Shown here piece by piece: positions 1 to 9,610 of a DNA stretch of 64,000 nt (its first letter is position 1; every line of letters starts with the position of its first letter). The DNA lies in contig CAVVNR010000007.1 in the NCBI GenBank assembly GCA_963749715.1, positions 47,204-111,203 of the forward strand, written 5' to 3'. Below the pieces are notes generated by a model, which ran no database searches, had not been told where the DNA came from, and saw nothing but the letters and a program-made list of their open reading frames with translations. The translations under genes and the position numbers were made by a program. The DNA is from Roseiarcus sp963749715. Its GTDB lineage: Bacteria > Pseudomonadota > Alphaproteobacteria > Rhizobiales > Beijerinckiaceae.

Positions 1-34
1 GCTCCAGCACACATTTGTGGACGCTATTATAGGT

Positions 35-50
35 TTGACCAAATGGTCAA
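35..50. promoter_or_regulatory. RutR-type operator palindrome
   Basis: The sequence reads TTGACCA-AA-TGGTCAA, a perfect inverted repeat. It is identical to the RutR-box consensus TTGACCAnnTGGTCAA as I remember it for the E. coli pyrimidine-utilisation repressor. It lies 141 bp before the TetR-type gene at 191, whose product resembles RutR, so autoregulation or control of a divergent operon to the left of the window is the natural reading. The divergent target is outside the window and cannot be seen. Confidence 0.75.
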
Positions 51-190
51 ATGGCGTAACCTTGGGCTTGAGCGCACAGCAATTCGGCGCCGCCGCCCGT
101 CGGATTCGCAAGGGCGCGGCCGGCGGCTTCCCCGCGTCTTGAGACGTCGCGACCGGCGACACGGGAAATCGCGACATCGGGGGGAAGCCT

Positions 191-814
191 ATGGCGCGGC
201 GCAGGCCGAGACCGACCATCCGCGAGGAAAACGAACGCGCGCTTTTGGAAGCCGCCGAACAGATCTTCGCCGAGCAGGGATTCGCCGGCGCCACGACGGC
301 GGCGATCGCGCGGCGCGCCGGCTTGCCGAAAGCCAACCTGCATTACTATTTCCCGACCAAAGAGGGGCTCTATCGTTCGGTGATCGAGCGGGTGCTGACG
401 GCCTGGCTCGCCGCGGCTTCGTCCTTCGACTTGAGCGACGACCCGACGGTGGCGTTCTCCGCCTATATCGGAGCGAAAATGGATCTCGCGCGCGAGATGC
501 CGCTCGCGACCCGCATCTGGTCGGCGGAGATCATGCGTGGCGCGCCAATGATCCAGGATTTCCTCGACACGACGCTGACCGATTGGGTGGCGTCGCGCGA
601 ACGCGTGGTCCGCCGCTGGATCGCCGCCGGCAAGCTCAAGCCGATCGAGCCGAAGTTCCTGTTCTACATGATCTGGGCGACGACCCAGCAATACGCCAAC
701 GCCGCCCACGAAATCGCAACCCTGAACGGCGGCGGCCCGCTCGACGACAAGGCCTTCGAACGCGCGAAAACGGAGGCGATCGAGATCATCCTGCGAGGGG
801 TGGCGGCGGGTTAG
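191..814 (+). CDS. rutR: TetR family transcriptional regulator, RutR-like
   Basis: A 207-residue TetR-type DNA-binding repressor, the usual family length. Residues about 13-60 form the helix-turn-helix (GATTAAIARRAGLPKANLHYYF, ending in the HYYFPTKEGLY recognition segment); the rest is a helical ligand and dimer domain. The N-terminal Arg/Pro-rich lead and the C-terminal stretch with YMIWATTQQYA resemble RutR, the uracil/thymine-sensing regulator of pyrimidine breakdown. The ATG is preceded by GGGGGAAG at good spacing. The perfect RutR-box at 35-50 upstream supports the assignment. No pyrimidine catabolic gene is inside the window, so the regulated operon is presumably to the left. The ligand is inferred from family, not shown. 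Confidence 0.8.
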   Translation: MARRRPRPTIREENERALLEAAEQIFAEQGFAGATTAAIARRAGLPKANLHYYFPTKEGLYRSVIERVLTAWLAAASSFDLSDDPTVAFSAYIGAKMDLAREMPLATRIWSAEIMRGAPMIQDFLDTTLTDWVASRERVVRRWIAAGKLKPIEPKFLFYMIWATTQQYANAAHEIATLNGGGPLDDKAFERAKTEAIEIILRGVAAG

Positions 815-848
815 GACGGCGAGGTCCCGTCATTCCCGCGCCGAAGTC

Positions 849-1256
849 TCAAGCGCCATGCCGCCGCAGGCCCTCGGCGCAAAAGTCGGTATCCTGCGTT
901 GCGCGCCAGAACGCTCTCGGTCCGGGGTCCGAAACCGGGTAAGGCGCATGGCGGGCGCAGATTCCGGCATGCGCCCACCACGCCGTGGGCATGTCGCCGC
1001 GGTCGACTGGATGGAGTCCGTCCTCGGGATGGAGCCAATAGACGCAGTCTGCGCAGTGCGCGCCGATCGACAGCGCTTCGCCGGCGACGCCGTCGCCGCA
1101 CCACTGCGTGCTGCGCGTCTGCGGCCAGTGGGCGGCTTTTTCAGGGTGTATCGCTGTCTGCGGCGCATGCCGAGTACATAGGCCCTCGCGTTCTCTGAGC
1201 TTGCGCCAGAACGCGCAGGCCGCACAATTGGCCGGCGGGATCGCTTGGTCGCTCAT
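849..1256 (-). CDS. duplicated Cys-rich protein of unknown function
   Basis: A 135-residue soluble protein made of two similar halves of about 60 residues. Each half has C-x2-C followed by an aromatic (CAACAFW; CADCVYW), then C-x-R-H-A-P (LCTRHAPQ; ICARHAPYP) and a final Trp/Cys element (TRSTQWCGDG; TQDTDFCAEG). Four Cys per half suggest one zinc or metal site per repeat; this is inference. I chose the ATG at 1256 because GGGAGGAGACG precedes it; an upstream ATG at 1283 would overlap the efflux lipoprotein stop by four bases. It is the last gene of the efflux operon by spacing. I do not recognise a named function. Confidence 0.75.
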   Translation of the reverse strand: MSDQAIPPANCAACAFWRKLREREGLCTRHAPQTAIHPEKAAHWPQTRSTQWCGDGVAGEALSIGAHCADCVYWLHPEDGLHPVDRGDMPTAWWAHAGICARHAPYPVSDPGPRAFWRATQDTDFCAEGLRRHGA

Positions 1257-1279
1257 CGTCTCCTCCCTCGCCGGCGCGC

Positions 1280-2716
1280 TCATTCCGCCAGGTATGGCGC
1301 GAATCCAGGCCTGGCGCGCGGCTCGGGCGGCGCCGACCAGCCGCCGCCGAGCGCGAGCATCAGGCCGATGACAGCCGCCTGTTGGCGGGTATGCAGCGCG
1401 ATCTCCAGACGCTCGGCGTCCAGCGCGGCGCTTTGCGCCGTCACCACGTCGAGATATGACGACGCGCCATCTCGGTAGAGGGTCAATGACAGGTCGGCCG
1501 CTTTGCGCGCCGCGACGGCTGCGGTCGTTGTCTCCCTGTATTCCTCGGCCAGCAAACGCAGGGAAGACAGCTGATCTTGCACTTCCTGGAGGGCGCGCAG
1601 CACGGTCGCCCGATAGTACTCCGCAGCCTGCGTGAATTCGGCCTTGGAGATCTCAAGCTCCGCCTGCCGCAGCCCGGCGTCGAACAGGGGAATGTCGATC
1701 GACGGTCCGATCGTGCCGAACAGGTTTGCCGGGCTGACCAGCCTGAAGTTGGTGTCCTGGGTTCCGCCGAGCGCGAGCAGCGACACCTTGGGAAAAAAAT
1801 TGGCGCGCGCCGCGCCGATCAGTTCGCTTGCCGCCGCCGTTTGCCGCTCGCTTTCGGCAACGTCCGGACGATTGCGGAGCACGTCCGCGGGGACCGCGTG
1901 GGGCGGCCTGGGCATTGCAAGCCGCGTCGAGGATGGCGCAATCCGGAACGAAGGGGCGGCCTTGCCGGCCAGAGCGGCGATCGAATTTTCGAATAGCGTC
2001 CGACGGAGAGCAAGGTCGGACGCCAGCGCTTCGGTCGAACTCAACTGGGCTTGCGCCCGATCGACGTCGACGGGAGAAGCGATCAGCGCGTTGAGGCGGT
2101 CCTGGGTCAGCTTCAAGGCCGACCGATAGATCACGATCGTGTCCGCGAATAGCCGAGCCTCGTCGTCCAAGCCGCGCACATTGACGTAGTCGCGCGCGAG
2201 TTCGGCGTGCAGTTCGAGCCTTGCGTCGGCGAGCGCATCCGCGCTTGCCTCGGCAGTGGCGTTCGCCGAGTTGACCAGATCGCGCACCCGTCCCCAGATA
2301 TCGATCTCATATGACACCTGCGCGCCGAGGACGTTGTCGCCGTAATAGGTCGGCTGATTGGCCGAGCGAAGCGGCCGATGGGCCGATTGCTTGTTGGCCA
2401 GGAAGTACGGCACGCCATCGATCTGCGGATAGGCGCCGCTTAGCGCCGCGTTCGCGCGAGCGACCGCTTCGTCATTGGCCGCGACAGCGGCGGCAAGATC
2501 GGGGTTAGCCGCGTCCACCTGCGCTTGAAGGTCGTTAAGCGTTCGATCGTTGAAGGTAAGCCACCACATCCCGCTGGCGGGCAGCGTCCCGCCGCCGGCG
2601 GTTTCGTCCTTGAATTTCGATGGCGTCGCGACCGACGGCGGAGAATAGCGCGGCGCAAAGTCGCAACCGCCGAGCGCAAGCGCGATCGGCGCCGCAAGCC
2701 ATCCCCGCCAGTTCAT
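1280..2716 (-). CDS. RND efflux outer-membrane factor lipoprotein, NodT family
   Basis: A 478-residue TolC-like outer-membrane channel of the NodT/OprM class. The N-terminus is a lipoprotein signal (IALALGGC lipobox, Cys at about 18), so the protein is lipid-anchored in the outer membrane. Two OEP repeats follow, with the expected long helical segments rich in Ala, Gln and Glu and the motif NRPDVAESERQ near residue 285. Start codon overlaps the stop of the adaptor gene (ATGA), showing tight coupling. It would form the exit duct for the adaptor and RND pump upstream. Length and order are normal for the family. Confidence 0.92.
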   Translation of the reverse strand: MNWRGWLAAPIALALGGCDFAPRYSPPSVATPSKFKDETAGGGTLPASGMWWLTFNDRTLNDLQAQVDAANPDLAAAVAANDEAVARANAALSGAYPQIDGVPYFLANKQSAHRPLRSANQPTYYGDNVLGAQVSYEIDIWGRVRDLVNSANATAEASADALADARLELHAELARDYVNVRGLDDEARLFADTIVIYRSALKLTQDRLNALIASPVDVDRAQAQLSSTEALASDLALRRTLFENSIAALAGKAAPSFRIAPSSTRLAMPRPPHAVPADVLRNRPDVAESERQTAAASELIGAARANFFPKVSLLALGGTQDTNFRLVSPANLFGTIGPSIDIPLFDAGLRQAELEISKAEFTQAAEYYRATVLRALQEVQDQLSSLRLLAEEYRETTTAAVAARKAADLSLTLYRDGASSYLDVVTAQSAALDAERLEIALHTRQQAAVIGLMLALGGGWSAPPEPRARPGFAPYLAE

Positions 2717-4083
2717 TCCCCGCGATCCCGCCCTGTTTGCGCCATTTCCTCGGCGCTCTTGGGGTGGTCGCCCGGCCCTAAGGCGCCTTGCGGTTCGGCC
2801 TGCGCCTTCGTCTTCTCCCCAGCCGCTTCCATGACCCGGACCTCCTCCCCGTCGGCGATCGAATTGGGCGGATTGGCGACGATCCGCACGTCCGGACTCA
2901 AGCCGGTGATTTCGACCACCGTACCGAGGTCGCGCGCGACATGCACTTCCTTGAGCGCAATGCGGTTGTCAGCCCCGACCGTCGCGACCTTCGGCGCGGT
3001 GTCGCGATACAGCATCGCACTGGCGGGGATGGTGAACGTGTTTGGGTCGGGCGGGAGGCTAAAATGGACTCGCGTGAAGGCGCCCGGGGAGAGCAATCCC
3101 TCCTGGTTGTCGGCGAGAAGCTCAACGAGCAGGGTGCGCGATTTCTGGTCGATCGCGTGCGCGGTGGTGACGATCGTCGCGTCGAACTTGCGGTCGGGAT
3201 ACTCAGGCAACTCGAGAGTCGCCTTCATTCCGTCCTTCAGCTCGGCGGCGTAAGTTTCCGGGACCGGGACGTAAATCCGCATTTGGTGGATGTCGGCGAC
3301 GACGAACAACGCTGGGCTATTGGTTCCGTCGGCTCTGACCAGCGACCCGACGTCGACGTTGCGGGCGGTGACCACGCCGTCGAATGGCGCCACGATATTG
3401 GCGAACACCTTCTCCGCCTTGAGGCGATCCACGTTCGACTGGGCGGCCTCGACCTCGGCCTGTCGCGCGCGGGCGTTGGCGTCCTTTTCATCGGCGGCCT
3501 GCTGAGACACCGCGGCGGTGGCGCGCAACGAATTCCACCGCGCCGCCGTCACCTTGGCGAGCGCCAGATTCGCGTTGGCCTTCACGAGCTCGCTCTGCGC
3601 GACGGCGATGCTTTGGTCGAGCTCCGGGGTGTCGACGACGGCGAGGACGTCGCCTTGGTGGACCTTGGCCCCGATATCCGTGCGCCATTCCTGAACGTAG
3701 CCCTTCACCTGCCCATGAATGTCGGCGCTGTAAAAGGCCTCGACATTGCCCGGCAGCACGAGTTCGCGGACTTCTCCTCCGCGCTGCGGCGTAACCACCG
3801 CCACCGGCGGCGTGGCCTGCTCCTGAGTCCATTGCTTGAGCTGCTGGCCATCATGCCGACGCGCGGAAATTCCAGTGTAGGCGATGGCGACCGCGCCCAC
3901 GACGAGGATCAAGACGGCGCGCCAGACCTTGACGGGCTTATGCTGCGTCAGTTTGGGTTCGGAGCCTGCCCCGCGCGTCTCGGGCGCCTCGGCGTCAACC
4001 TCTGCGCCCTTGGCGTGAGGCTCCAAGCCATCGACGCGATATTCGGGGGCCACGGCGAAATCCTCGGCCTGATCCTGGCTCAT
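2713..4083 (-). CDS. RND efflux periplasmic adaptor (membrane fusion protein)
   Basis: A 456-residue HlyD/AcrA-type adaptor. There is a cytoplasmic tail of about 50 residues, a single transmembrane anchor (VLILVVGAVAIAYTGISA, about 57-74), a biotinyl-lipoyl half-motif (GDVLAVVDTPELDQ), a coiled-coil hairpin (about 160-225, QSELVKANANLALAKV and related heptads), then the second lipoyl part (ANIVAPFDGVVTARNVDVG) and beta-barrel domains. It has no lipobox, so it is anchored by the N-terminal helix. It overlaps both neighbours by ATGA junctions and links the inner-membrane pump to the NodT-type channel. The charged C-terminal tail of about 30 residues is longer than usual. Confidence 0.92.
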   Translation of the reverse strand: MSQDQAEDFAVAPEYRVDGLEPHAKGAEVDAEAPETRGAGSEPKLTQHKPVKVWRAVLILVVGAVAIAYTGISARRHDGQQLKQWTQEQATPPVAVVTPQRGGEVRELVLPGNVEAFYSADIHGQVKGYVQEWRTDIGAKVHQGDVLAVVDTPELDQSIAVAQSELVKANANLALAKVTAARWNSLRATAAVSQQAADEKDANARARQAEVEAAQSNVDRLKAEKVFANIVAPFDGVVTARNVDVGSLVRADGTNSPALFVVADIHQMRIYVPVPETYAAELKDGMKATLELPEYPDRKFDATIVTTAHAIDQKSRTLLVELLADNQEGLLSPGAFTRVHFSLPPDPNTFTIPASAMLYRDTAPKVATVGADNRIALKEVHVARDLGTVVEITGLSPDVRIVANPPNSIADGEEVRVMEAAGEKTKAQAEPQGALGPGDHPKSAEEMAQTGRDRGE

Positions 4084-7000
4084 ATGGGCTTGGCCTCGGC
4101 GGGAAGATTTGGCGCGGGCGCGCTCGCCGCCTTCGGCTGGCGCTCATGAACGAGCCGGAAGACCGCCGGAACGAACAGCAGCGTCGCCACAGTCGCGCAG
4201 ACGAGGCCGCCGATCACGGCGCGGCCGAGCGGGGCGTTCAGTTCCGCGCTGAGCGCCATCGGCGCCATGCCGATGATCATCGCCAGCGCGGTCATGAGAA
4301 CCGGGCGGAAGCGGGTGAAGCCGGCGTCGATCGCGGCGGTCGCGGCGTCGGCGCCCTCGGCCAGTCGTTCGCGCGCGAAGCTGACGACCAAAATGCTGTT
4401 GGCGGTGGCGACGCCCATGCACATGATCGCGCCGGTAAGCGCTGGAACCGACAACGTCGTGCGCGTGATGAACAACATCCAGACGATGCCGGCGAGCGCG
4501 GTCGGCAATGCGCTGACGATGACGAAAGGATCGAGCCACGACTGGAAGTTGACGACGATCAGCAGATAAATGAGCACGATGGCGAGCGCGATGCCGACGA
4601 AGAGCTGACTGAAAGCATAGGTCATCGTCTGAACTTGCCCCCGCACCACGATGGTCGATCCGGGAGGCGCCTCTTTCGCTGTCTCGTCCAGGATCTTCTG
4701 GATGTCGGCGGCGACGGCGCCAAGATCCCGCTCATTGTTGGTCGCGAAAATGTCAATAACAGGTTGAACGGCATAATGCGACACAACAGCGTCGCTGACG
4801 CCGCGTCTGATCGTCGCGACGCCGCCGAGAATTTGCTTGTCCGACCCCAGGGAAGCGGGAATGTTCTCCAGATTGGAGAGGGAGCGATCCCAATATTGCG
4901 GCGTCTGGGCGACGATCGGGTACGAAACCCCATTCTCCGGATTGAGCCAGAAGGTCGGCGCGGTCTGGATGCTGCCGGCCAATGCGTCCTGCAGGTTCTG
5001 GGCGACGTCGCGCTCGCTCACTCCAACGAGCTGGGCTCGGGTCCGATCGACGTCGACGTTGAACGTCGGCGCATTGAAGGCTTGCTGGATGCGCGCGTCG
5101 GCAACGCCCGGGATCCGAGCGATGCGCCGTAAAATCTTGTCCGCGTAGGCGCGGTTGGCCTCCATCTTCGAGCCGATGATCTGCACGTCGATCGGGGCGG
5201 GCAAGCCGAAGTTGAGAATTTGCGTCACGATGTCGGCGGGAAGGAAGGCGAAGGTCGTTCCTGGAAACTTGGCGGCAGCGTCTCCCGCATGGCCTTCACG
5301 TAGTCCGGCGCTTCCGCCTCGCGGCCGTCCTTCAAGGTGATCAGAATGTCCGCGTCCGACGCGCCGATGGTCCCGGTATTGGAGTAGGCCATATTGATGC
5401 CGCTGATCGGCAGTCCGATGTTGTCGACGATCGTCCGTAGCGCCGCCGGCGGGATGATCGATCGGATCGCCGCCTCGATCCTGTCGACCTGGAGCGCGGT
5501 TTCCTCGATCCGCAGCCCGGTCGGGGCGCGAACGTGCAGGGCGATTTGCGTGCTTTCGATCGGCGGGAAAAAGTTGCGCCCGAGGTAGGGCGCAAGCGCG
5601 AACGAGGCCAGAACGGCGACCATGAAGCCGACGATGAACAGACGGCGCCCGGCCAAGGCGGTGATGAGCAGTCGCCGGTAGAAGGCGCGCGCCGCCTCGA
5701 ACCGCCGTTCGAATCCGCGCTGGAAAAGCGCGAGAGGATTGCGGGTCGGCGGCAGGGGCGCGCCATGGCCGTGCGCCGCCTGATGGGCGAGCAGGAAGCG
5801 CGCCATCGTGTTGACCAGGGTGCGCGAAAGCACATACGAGCCGATCAAGGCGAAGACGACAGCCTTGGCCATCGGGCGGAACAGGTAGCCGGCGACTCCG
5901 CCAAGAGTGAACATCGGCACGAACACAATGCAGATGCACAGAAGCGACACGGTCGCGGGAATGACGATCTGCCGCGCCCCGTCCATGATCGCGCTTTCGA
6001 TGTCCTTGCCCTGTTCGAGATGGTAATTGATGTTCTCGATCGTGACCGTCGCGTCGTCGACGAGAATGCCGACCGCAAGCGCGAGGCCGCCGAGCGTCAT
6101 GACGTTGATCGTCTCGCCGGTCGCGGCGAGCAGCGTGACCGAGGTCAGAATCGCGAGCGGAATCGAGATCGTGATGATGAGCGTCGAACGCCAGCTGCCG
6201 AGAAAGATGAGGATCATCAGCCCGGTCAGCGCTGCTGCGACGACGCCTTCGAAGATGACCGACGACACCGCGGCCTTCACGAACGTCGACTGGTCGCCGA
6301 CCGCGTCGAGGTGAAGGCTCGACGGCAAGGTCTCGCGCAATTTCGGCAGCAGCGCCTTCACGCCGGCGATGACGTCGAGCGTCGAGGCCGAACCAGACTT
6401 CAGGATCGTCATCAGGACGGCGTTCGAACCGTCGACCCGCACCATGTTGGTCTGCGGCGGCCTGCCCAAGTGGACGTAGGCGACATCATGGATGTAGACC
6501 GGTACCCCGTCAACGTCGCGGATCGGGAGGTCATTCAATTCGGCGATCCGGCGGGGAGCGTCATTGAGCGCGACGACATATTCGAATTGGCCGACCTTCT
6601 CCGTTCCGACCGGCGTGATGACGTTCTGCCGCGCGATCGCGTCGACGACATCCTGCGAAGAGAACCCGTAAGCCTGCAATTTGTCCTGGTTGAGGTCGAC
6701 CTGCACCTGCAGCACCTTGCCGCCGTAGGGCGAGGGAACCGCGGCTCCGGCGACGGTCGCCAGTTGCGGGCGGATGAAATTCTGCCCGGCGTCGAATATT
6801 TCCGCTTGCGACAGGGCGCTGCTGGACAGAGCCAGTTGCAGGATCGGTACGCTCGAGGCGTTGAAGCTCAGGACATAGGGCGGGGTGATGCCAGGGGGAA
6901 GCAGCTTGAGCACGGTCTGCGACGCCGCGGTGATCTGCGCCAGCGCGGCGTTGATGTTGACGTTGGGCTGGAAGAACACCTTGACCACGCCGTAGCCGGC

Positions 7001-7261
7001 GAGCGACTGCGACTCGATGTGCTCGATGTCGTTGACCTGGGCGCTGAGCGTCCGCTCGTAGTAGTAGATGACGCGGCCGGACATGTCGTCCGGGGGCAAG
7101 CCGTTATAGGTCCAGACGACCGCGACGACGGGAATGCCGATGTTGGGGAAGATGTCTGTCGGCGTCTTGACCGCCGCGGTCACGCCGAAAATGACGATCA
7201 GCATCGCCATCACGACGAACGTGTAGGGCTTGCTGAGAGCGATGCGAACGATGGCGAGCAT
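4080..7261 (-). pseudogene. RND multidrug efflux permease, interrupted by one frameshift
   Basis: An AcrB/HAE1-type inner-membrane proton antiporter of about 1,060 residues once one frame break is repaired. The first part (from 7261) begins MLAIVRIALSKPYTF, has the PTDIFPNI motif, porter domains and TM4 with the proton-relay pair in LALAVGILVDDATVTIEN. The second part continues with porter and TM7-12 (ending near 4080). The break is at about 5270-5277, where MRETLP reads out of frame; adding one base to CTGCCGCCAAG restores LPAKFPGTTF. No stop codon or lost domain is seen elsewhere. It heads the pump operon and its stop overlaps the adaptor start. Sequencing error is as likely as real inactivation. 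Confidence 0.85.
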
Positions 7262-7476
7262 TGGTCACTTCTGAAGGCGCAGAGAGGATTGCCAACACGC
7301 GCAACACCGTCGCGGCAAACGTCGTCCGCCGCGCCAGCGCCGGACGTTCAATACCTGTCGCGCATTACACATAACACTAAATTATTTTTGTTTGCGCATG
7401 AGCGCTACACCCCCAAGATGGGGAACGCAGCCGCTTGCTTCCGCGGCGGGATCGCGGTCGTGGCCTGAGGGGCTGC
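7262..7476. promoter_or_regulatory. intergenic region between sensor kinase and pump operon
   Basis: A 215-base gap between the kinase stop and the RND permease start, both on the minus strand. It holds an AT-rich patch at about 7365-7400 (ACATAACACTAAATTATTTT), the only such patch nearby, which is the best candidate for the pump promoter. No clear terminator or operator was identified. The gap suggests that the pump operon has its own promoter rather than relying only on read-through from the two-component genes. Confidence 0.4.
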
Positions 7477-8865
7477 TCACGCCGATCCCCGTTCCATCGT
7501 CGCGGACGCCGGCGCGGCGGCAGTGAACTCGAAGCGCGCTCCGGGGTTGTTGTCTTCGACCGCCAGTTTGAACCCGTGCAGATTGGCGATCGCCTCGGCG
7601 ATGCTGAGACCGAGCCCATGTCCTGGCGATTTGCCGCTGCGCTCGCCGCGATAGAACCGGTCGAATATCCGCTCGCGCTCTTGCGGCGGGACGCCAGGGC
7701 CAGTGTCGCTAACGCAAATGAACGGTCGCCCGTCGGCCATGCGCTCCTCGATTCGCACCGTGCCGCCGGCGAGCGTGAATTTAATCGCGTTATCGACGAG
7801 GTTCGAGATGGCTTCGCGCATGAGATCCTGGTCGCCGCGAACCGGGAGGGGCCCGACCGCGTCGATGACCATCGTCACGCCCTTCGATTCGGCGAGCGGC
7901 TCATAGAAATCGAACACCTCGGCGCAAACCTCGCTGAGGTCGAAGTCCTTGAACTGCGTCTTCCGCGCGCCGTTCTCGACCGCGGAAATGCGCAGAATCG
8001 CCGAAACCGCCGTGGATACCTTCTCGATTTGGGCGAGCGCCGCCTCCATGGCCTCGCGCATTTGCTCGATCCCCGCCTCATTAGTGAGGGCCCGCTCGAT
8101 CCTGGCGCGGGCGACGGCGAGCGGGGTGCGCAGATCGTGGGCGATATTGTCGCCCGCGCTCTTGAGCTGATCGAGCAGGCGCGCGATTTCGTCCAGCATC
8201 AGATTGACCGCGCGCGCCAATTTGTCGATGTCGCGATCCTCGTTGGCGACTGGCAAGCGCGAAGCGAGCTCGCCGTTCATGATCCTGACGATCGCGTCGT
8301 GAACGCGTTCGTAGCGTTGCGAGGCGCTGCGGGCAAAAATCGCGCCGATCGCCAGGATCACCAGAATTGTCGGCAGGAGCGCGATCGCCAACGCGCGCAA
8401 CAACGTTCCCTGCAGGCCATAGGCCTCCCAGAGACTTCGACCGAGCAGAAGCGCGCCGCCGCCCGCGAGCCTGCGGGCGACAAAAACGGCGGGCTCGCGA
8501 TTGCCGCCAGAATCCGGCAAGGTTTGCTCCTGGACGAAATGGGCTTGGCCGTCGATCGGAATGGATGGCATGCCCGGCACGTTGCCGAACACCAAGCCGC
8601 CGTTCGGATCGAACAGGGCGACGAAATCCAACCGGCGGATGTCCCGCGTCAGGCGCAACTGCAACGCTCGGCGCAATTCCGCCTCGCTGTCGCCTTCGCT
8701 TTTGGCCGCTTCGTCGACCAGAATGGCGCCCGCGCGCTGAATATCGGCCGTGGAAACTTGCCAATATATGAAGGCGAAGGCGGCAGTCGTCGCCAAGCCG
8801 ATCGCCAGAGCGAATGCAATTGCGAGGCGGAACGCCCGCGCGTTGAAGACCTCAAGTGTCCGCAT
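7477..8865 (-). CDS. sensor histidine kinase
   Basis: A 462-residue membrane-bound kinase of the EnvZ/QseC-like layout. TM1 is at about 12-35 and TM2 at about 155-180, enclosing a periplasmic sensor of about 120 residues; a HAMP linker follows, then the HisKA box DNIAHDLRTPL with the phospho-accepting His at about 241, and the ATPase N box (NLVDNAIKF), G1 (DTGPGV) and G2 (GHGLGLSI). The start overlaps the response-regulator stop by 14 bases, so the pair is co-translated. The RND pump operon follows on the same strand; regulation of the pump by this system is inferred from position. The sensed signal is unknown. Confidence 0.93.
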   Translation of the reverse strand: MRTLEVFNARAFRLAIAFALAIGLATTAAFAFIYWQVSTADIQRAGAILVDEAAKSEGDSEAELRRALQLRLTRDIRRLDFVALFDPNGGLVFGNVPGMPSIPIDGQAHFVQEQTLPDSGGNREPAVFVARRLAGGGALLLGRSLWEAYGLQGTLLRALAIALLPTILVILAIGAIFARSASQRYERVHDAIVRIMNGELASRLPVANEDRDIDKLARAVNLMLDEIARLLDQLKSAGDNIAHDLRTPLAVARARIERALTNEAGIEQMREAMEAALAQIEKVSTAVSAILRISAVENGARKTQFKDFDLSEVCAEVFDFYEPLAESKGVTMVIDAVGPLPVRGDQDLMREAISNLVDNAIKFTLAGGTVRIEERMADGRPFICVSDTGPGVPPQERERIFDRFYRGERSGKSPGHGLGLSIAEAIANLHGFKLAVEDNNPGARFEFTAAAPASATMERGSA

Positions 8866-9589
8866 TCAGCTTGAAGCCGACGGCGCGGATATTGACGATG
8901 AAGCGGCGGACGCCGGTTGGATCGAGTTTGCGGCGCAGGTTGCCGATCTGGACGTCGACGACATTGGTCTGGGCCAGGAATTTGAAATTCCACACGTCCT
9001 CGAGCAACATCGCGCGAGTCACGATCTGGCCCGGACGGCGCATGAAATATTCCAAGAGTTTGAATTCCCGCGGCAGCAGATCGACGGCTCTGCCGTCGCA
9101 CCGGACTGTCCGCTCGACCAGATCCATTTCCAGTCCGCCGACCTGCATTCGCGTGAGCCGCGCGTCGCCGCCCCGGCGCAGGAGCGCTTCGATCCGCGCC
9201 GTCAATTCGCGGATCTCGAACGGCTTGACCAGGTAGTCGTCGCCGCCGGCCTTCAATCCGATGATCCGCTCGTCGACCGACGACAGCGCGCTGATCACCA
9301 AAACCGGCGTGGCGTTGCCCTCGGCGCGCAGCGCTTCAATGATGGCGAGCCCGTCTTCGCCGTGCAGCATGCGGTCGATGACCAGGGCCACGGGGCCCGA
9401 ACGCGCCGCCCGCAATCCGTCGGCGACGGTCTCCGAAAGTTGCACCGCGTGACCGCTCGCCTGCAGTTCGAGACGGATTTCCTCGGCAAGATCGCGCTCG
9501 TCCTCCACCACCAGGATCGGAGGTCCTGCGGGCGTGTCGCTCCATCGGCTGGTCGGCCCCGGGCCGTCGTCGAATGATGACATGCTCAT
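8852..9589 (-). CDS. response regulator, OmpR/PhoB family
   Basis: A 245-residue transcriptional activator. The receiver domain has the acidic pair in VVEDERDL, the phospho-acceptor Asp in LVIDRMLHGEDG and the conserved Lys in YLVKPFE. The C-terminal winged helix has the OmpR pattern (LLPREFKLLEYFMRRPG, then TNVVDVQIGNLRRKLD). Several in-frame starts are crowded at the 5' end (TTG 9610, ATG 9598, 9589, 9583); I chose 9589 because GGGA lies about ten bases before it. It precedes and overlaps its cognate kinase. Likely targets are the pump operon downstream or itself, by inference. Confidence 0.9.
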   Translation of the reverse strand: MSMSSFDDGPGPTSRWSDTPAGPPILVVEDERDLAEEIRLELQASGHAVQLSETVADGLRAARSGPVALVIDRMLHGEDGLAIIEALRAEGNATPVLVISALSSVDERIIGLKAGGDDYLVKPFEIRELTARIEALLRRGGDARLTRMQVGGLEMDLVERTVRCDGRAVDLLPREFKLLEYFMRRPGQIVTRAMLLEDVWNFKFLAQTNVVDVQIGNLRRKLDPTGVRRFIVNIRAVGFKLNADT

Positions 9590-9610
9590 TCTTTTCATTC
9601 CCAACGCCAA

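Noticed and set aside
5534..7468. Long plus-strand frame of about 640 codons opposite the RND gene
   Set aside because: It is rich in Arg, Asp and Gly, antisense to a clear RND permease, and has no recognisable protein or ribosome site; such frames are usual in GC-rich DNA.
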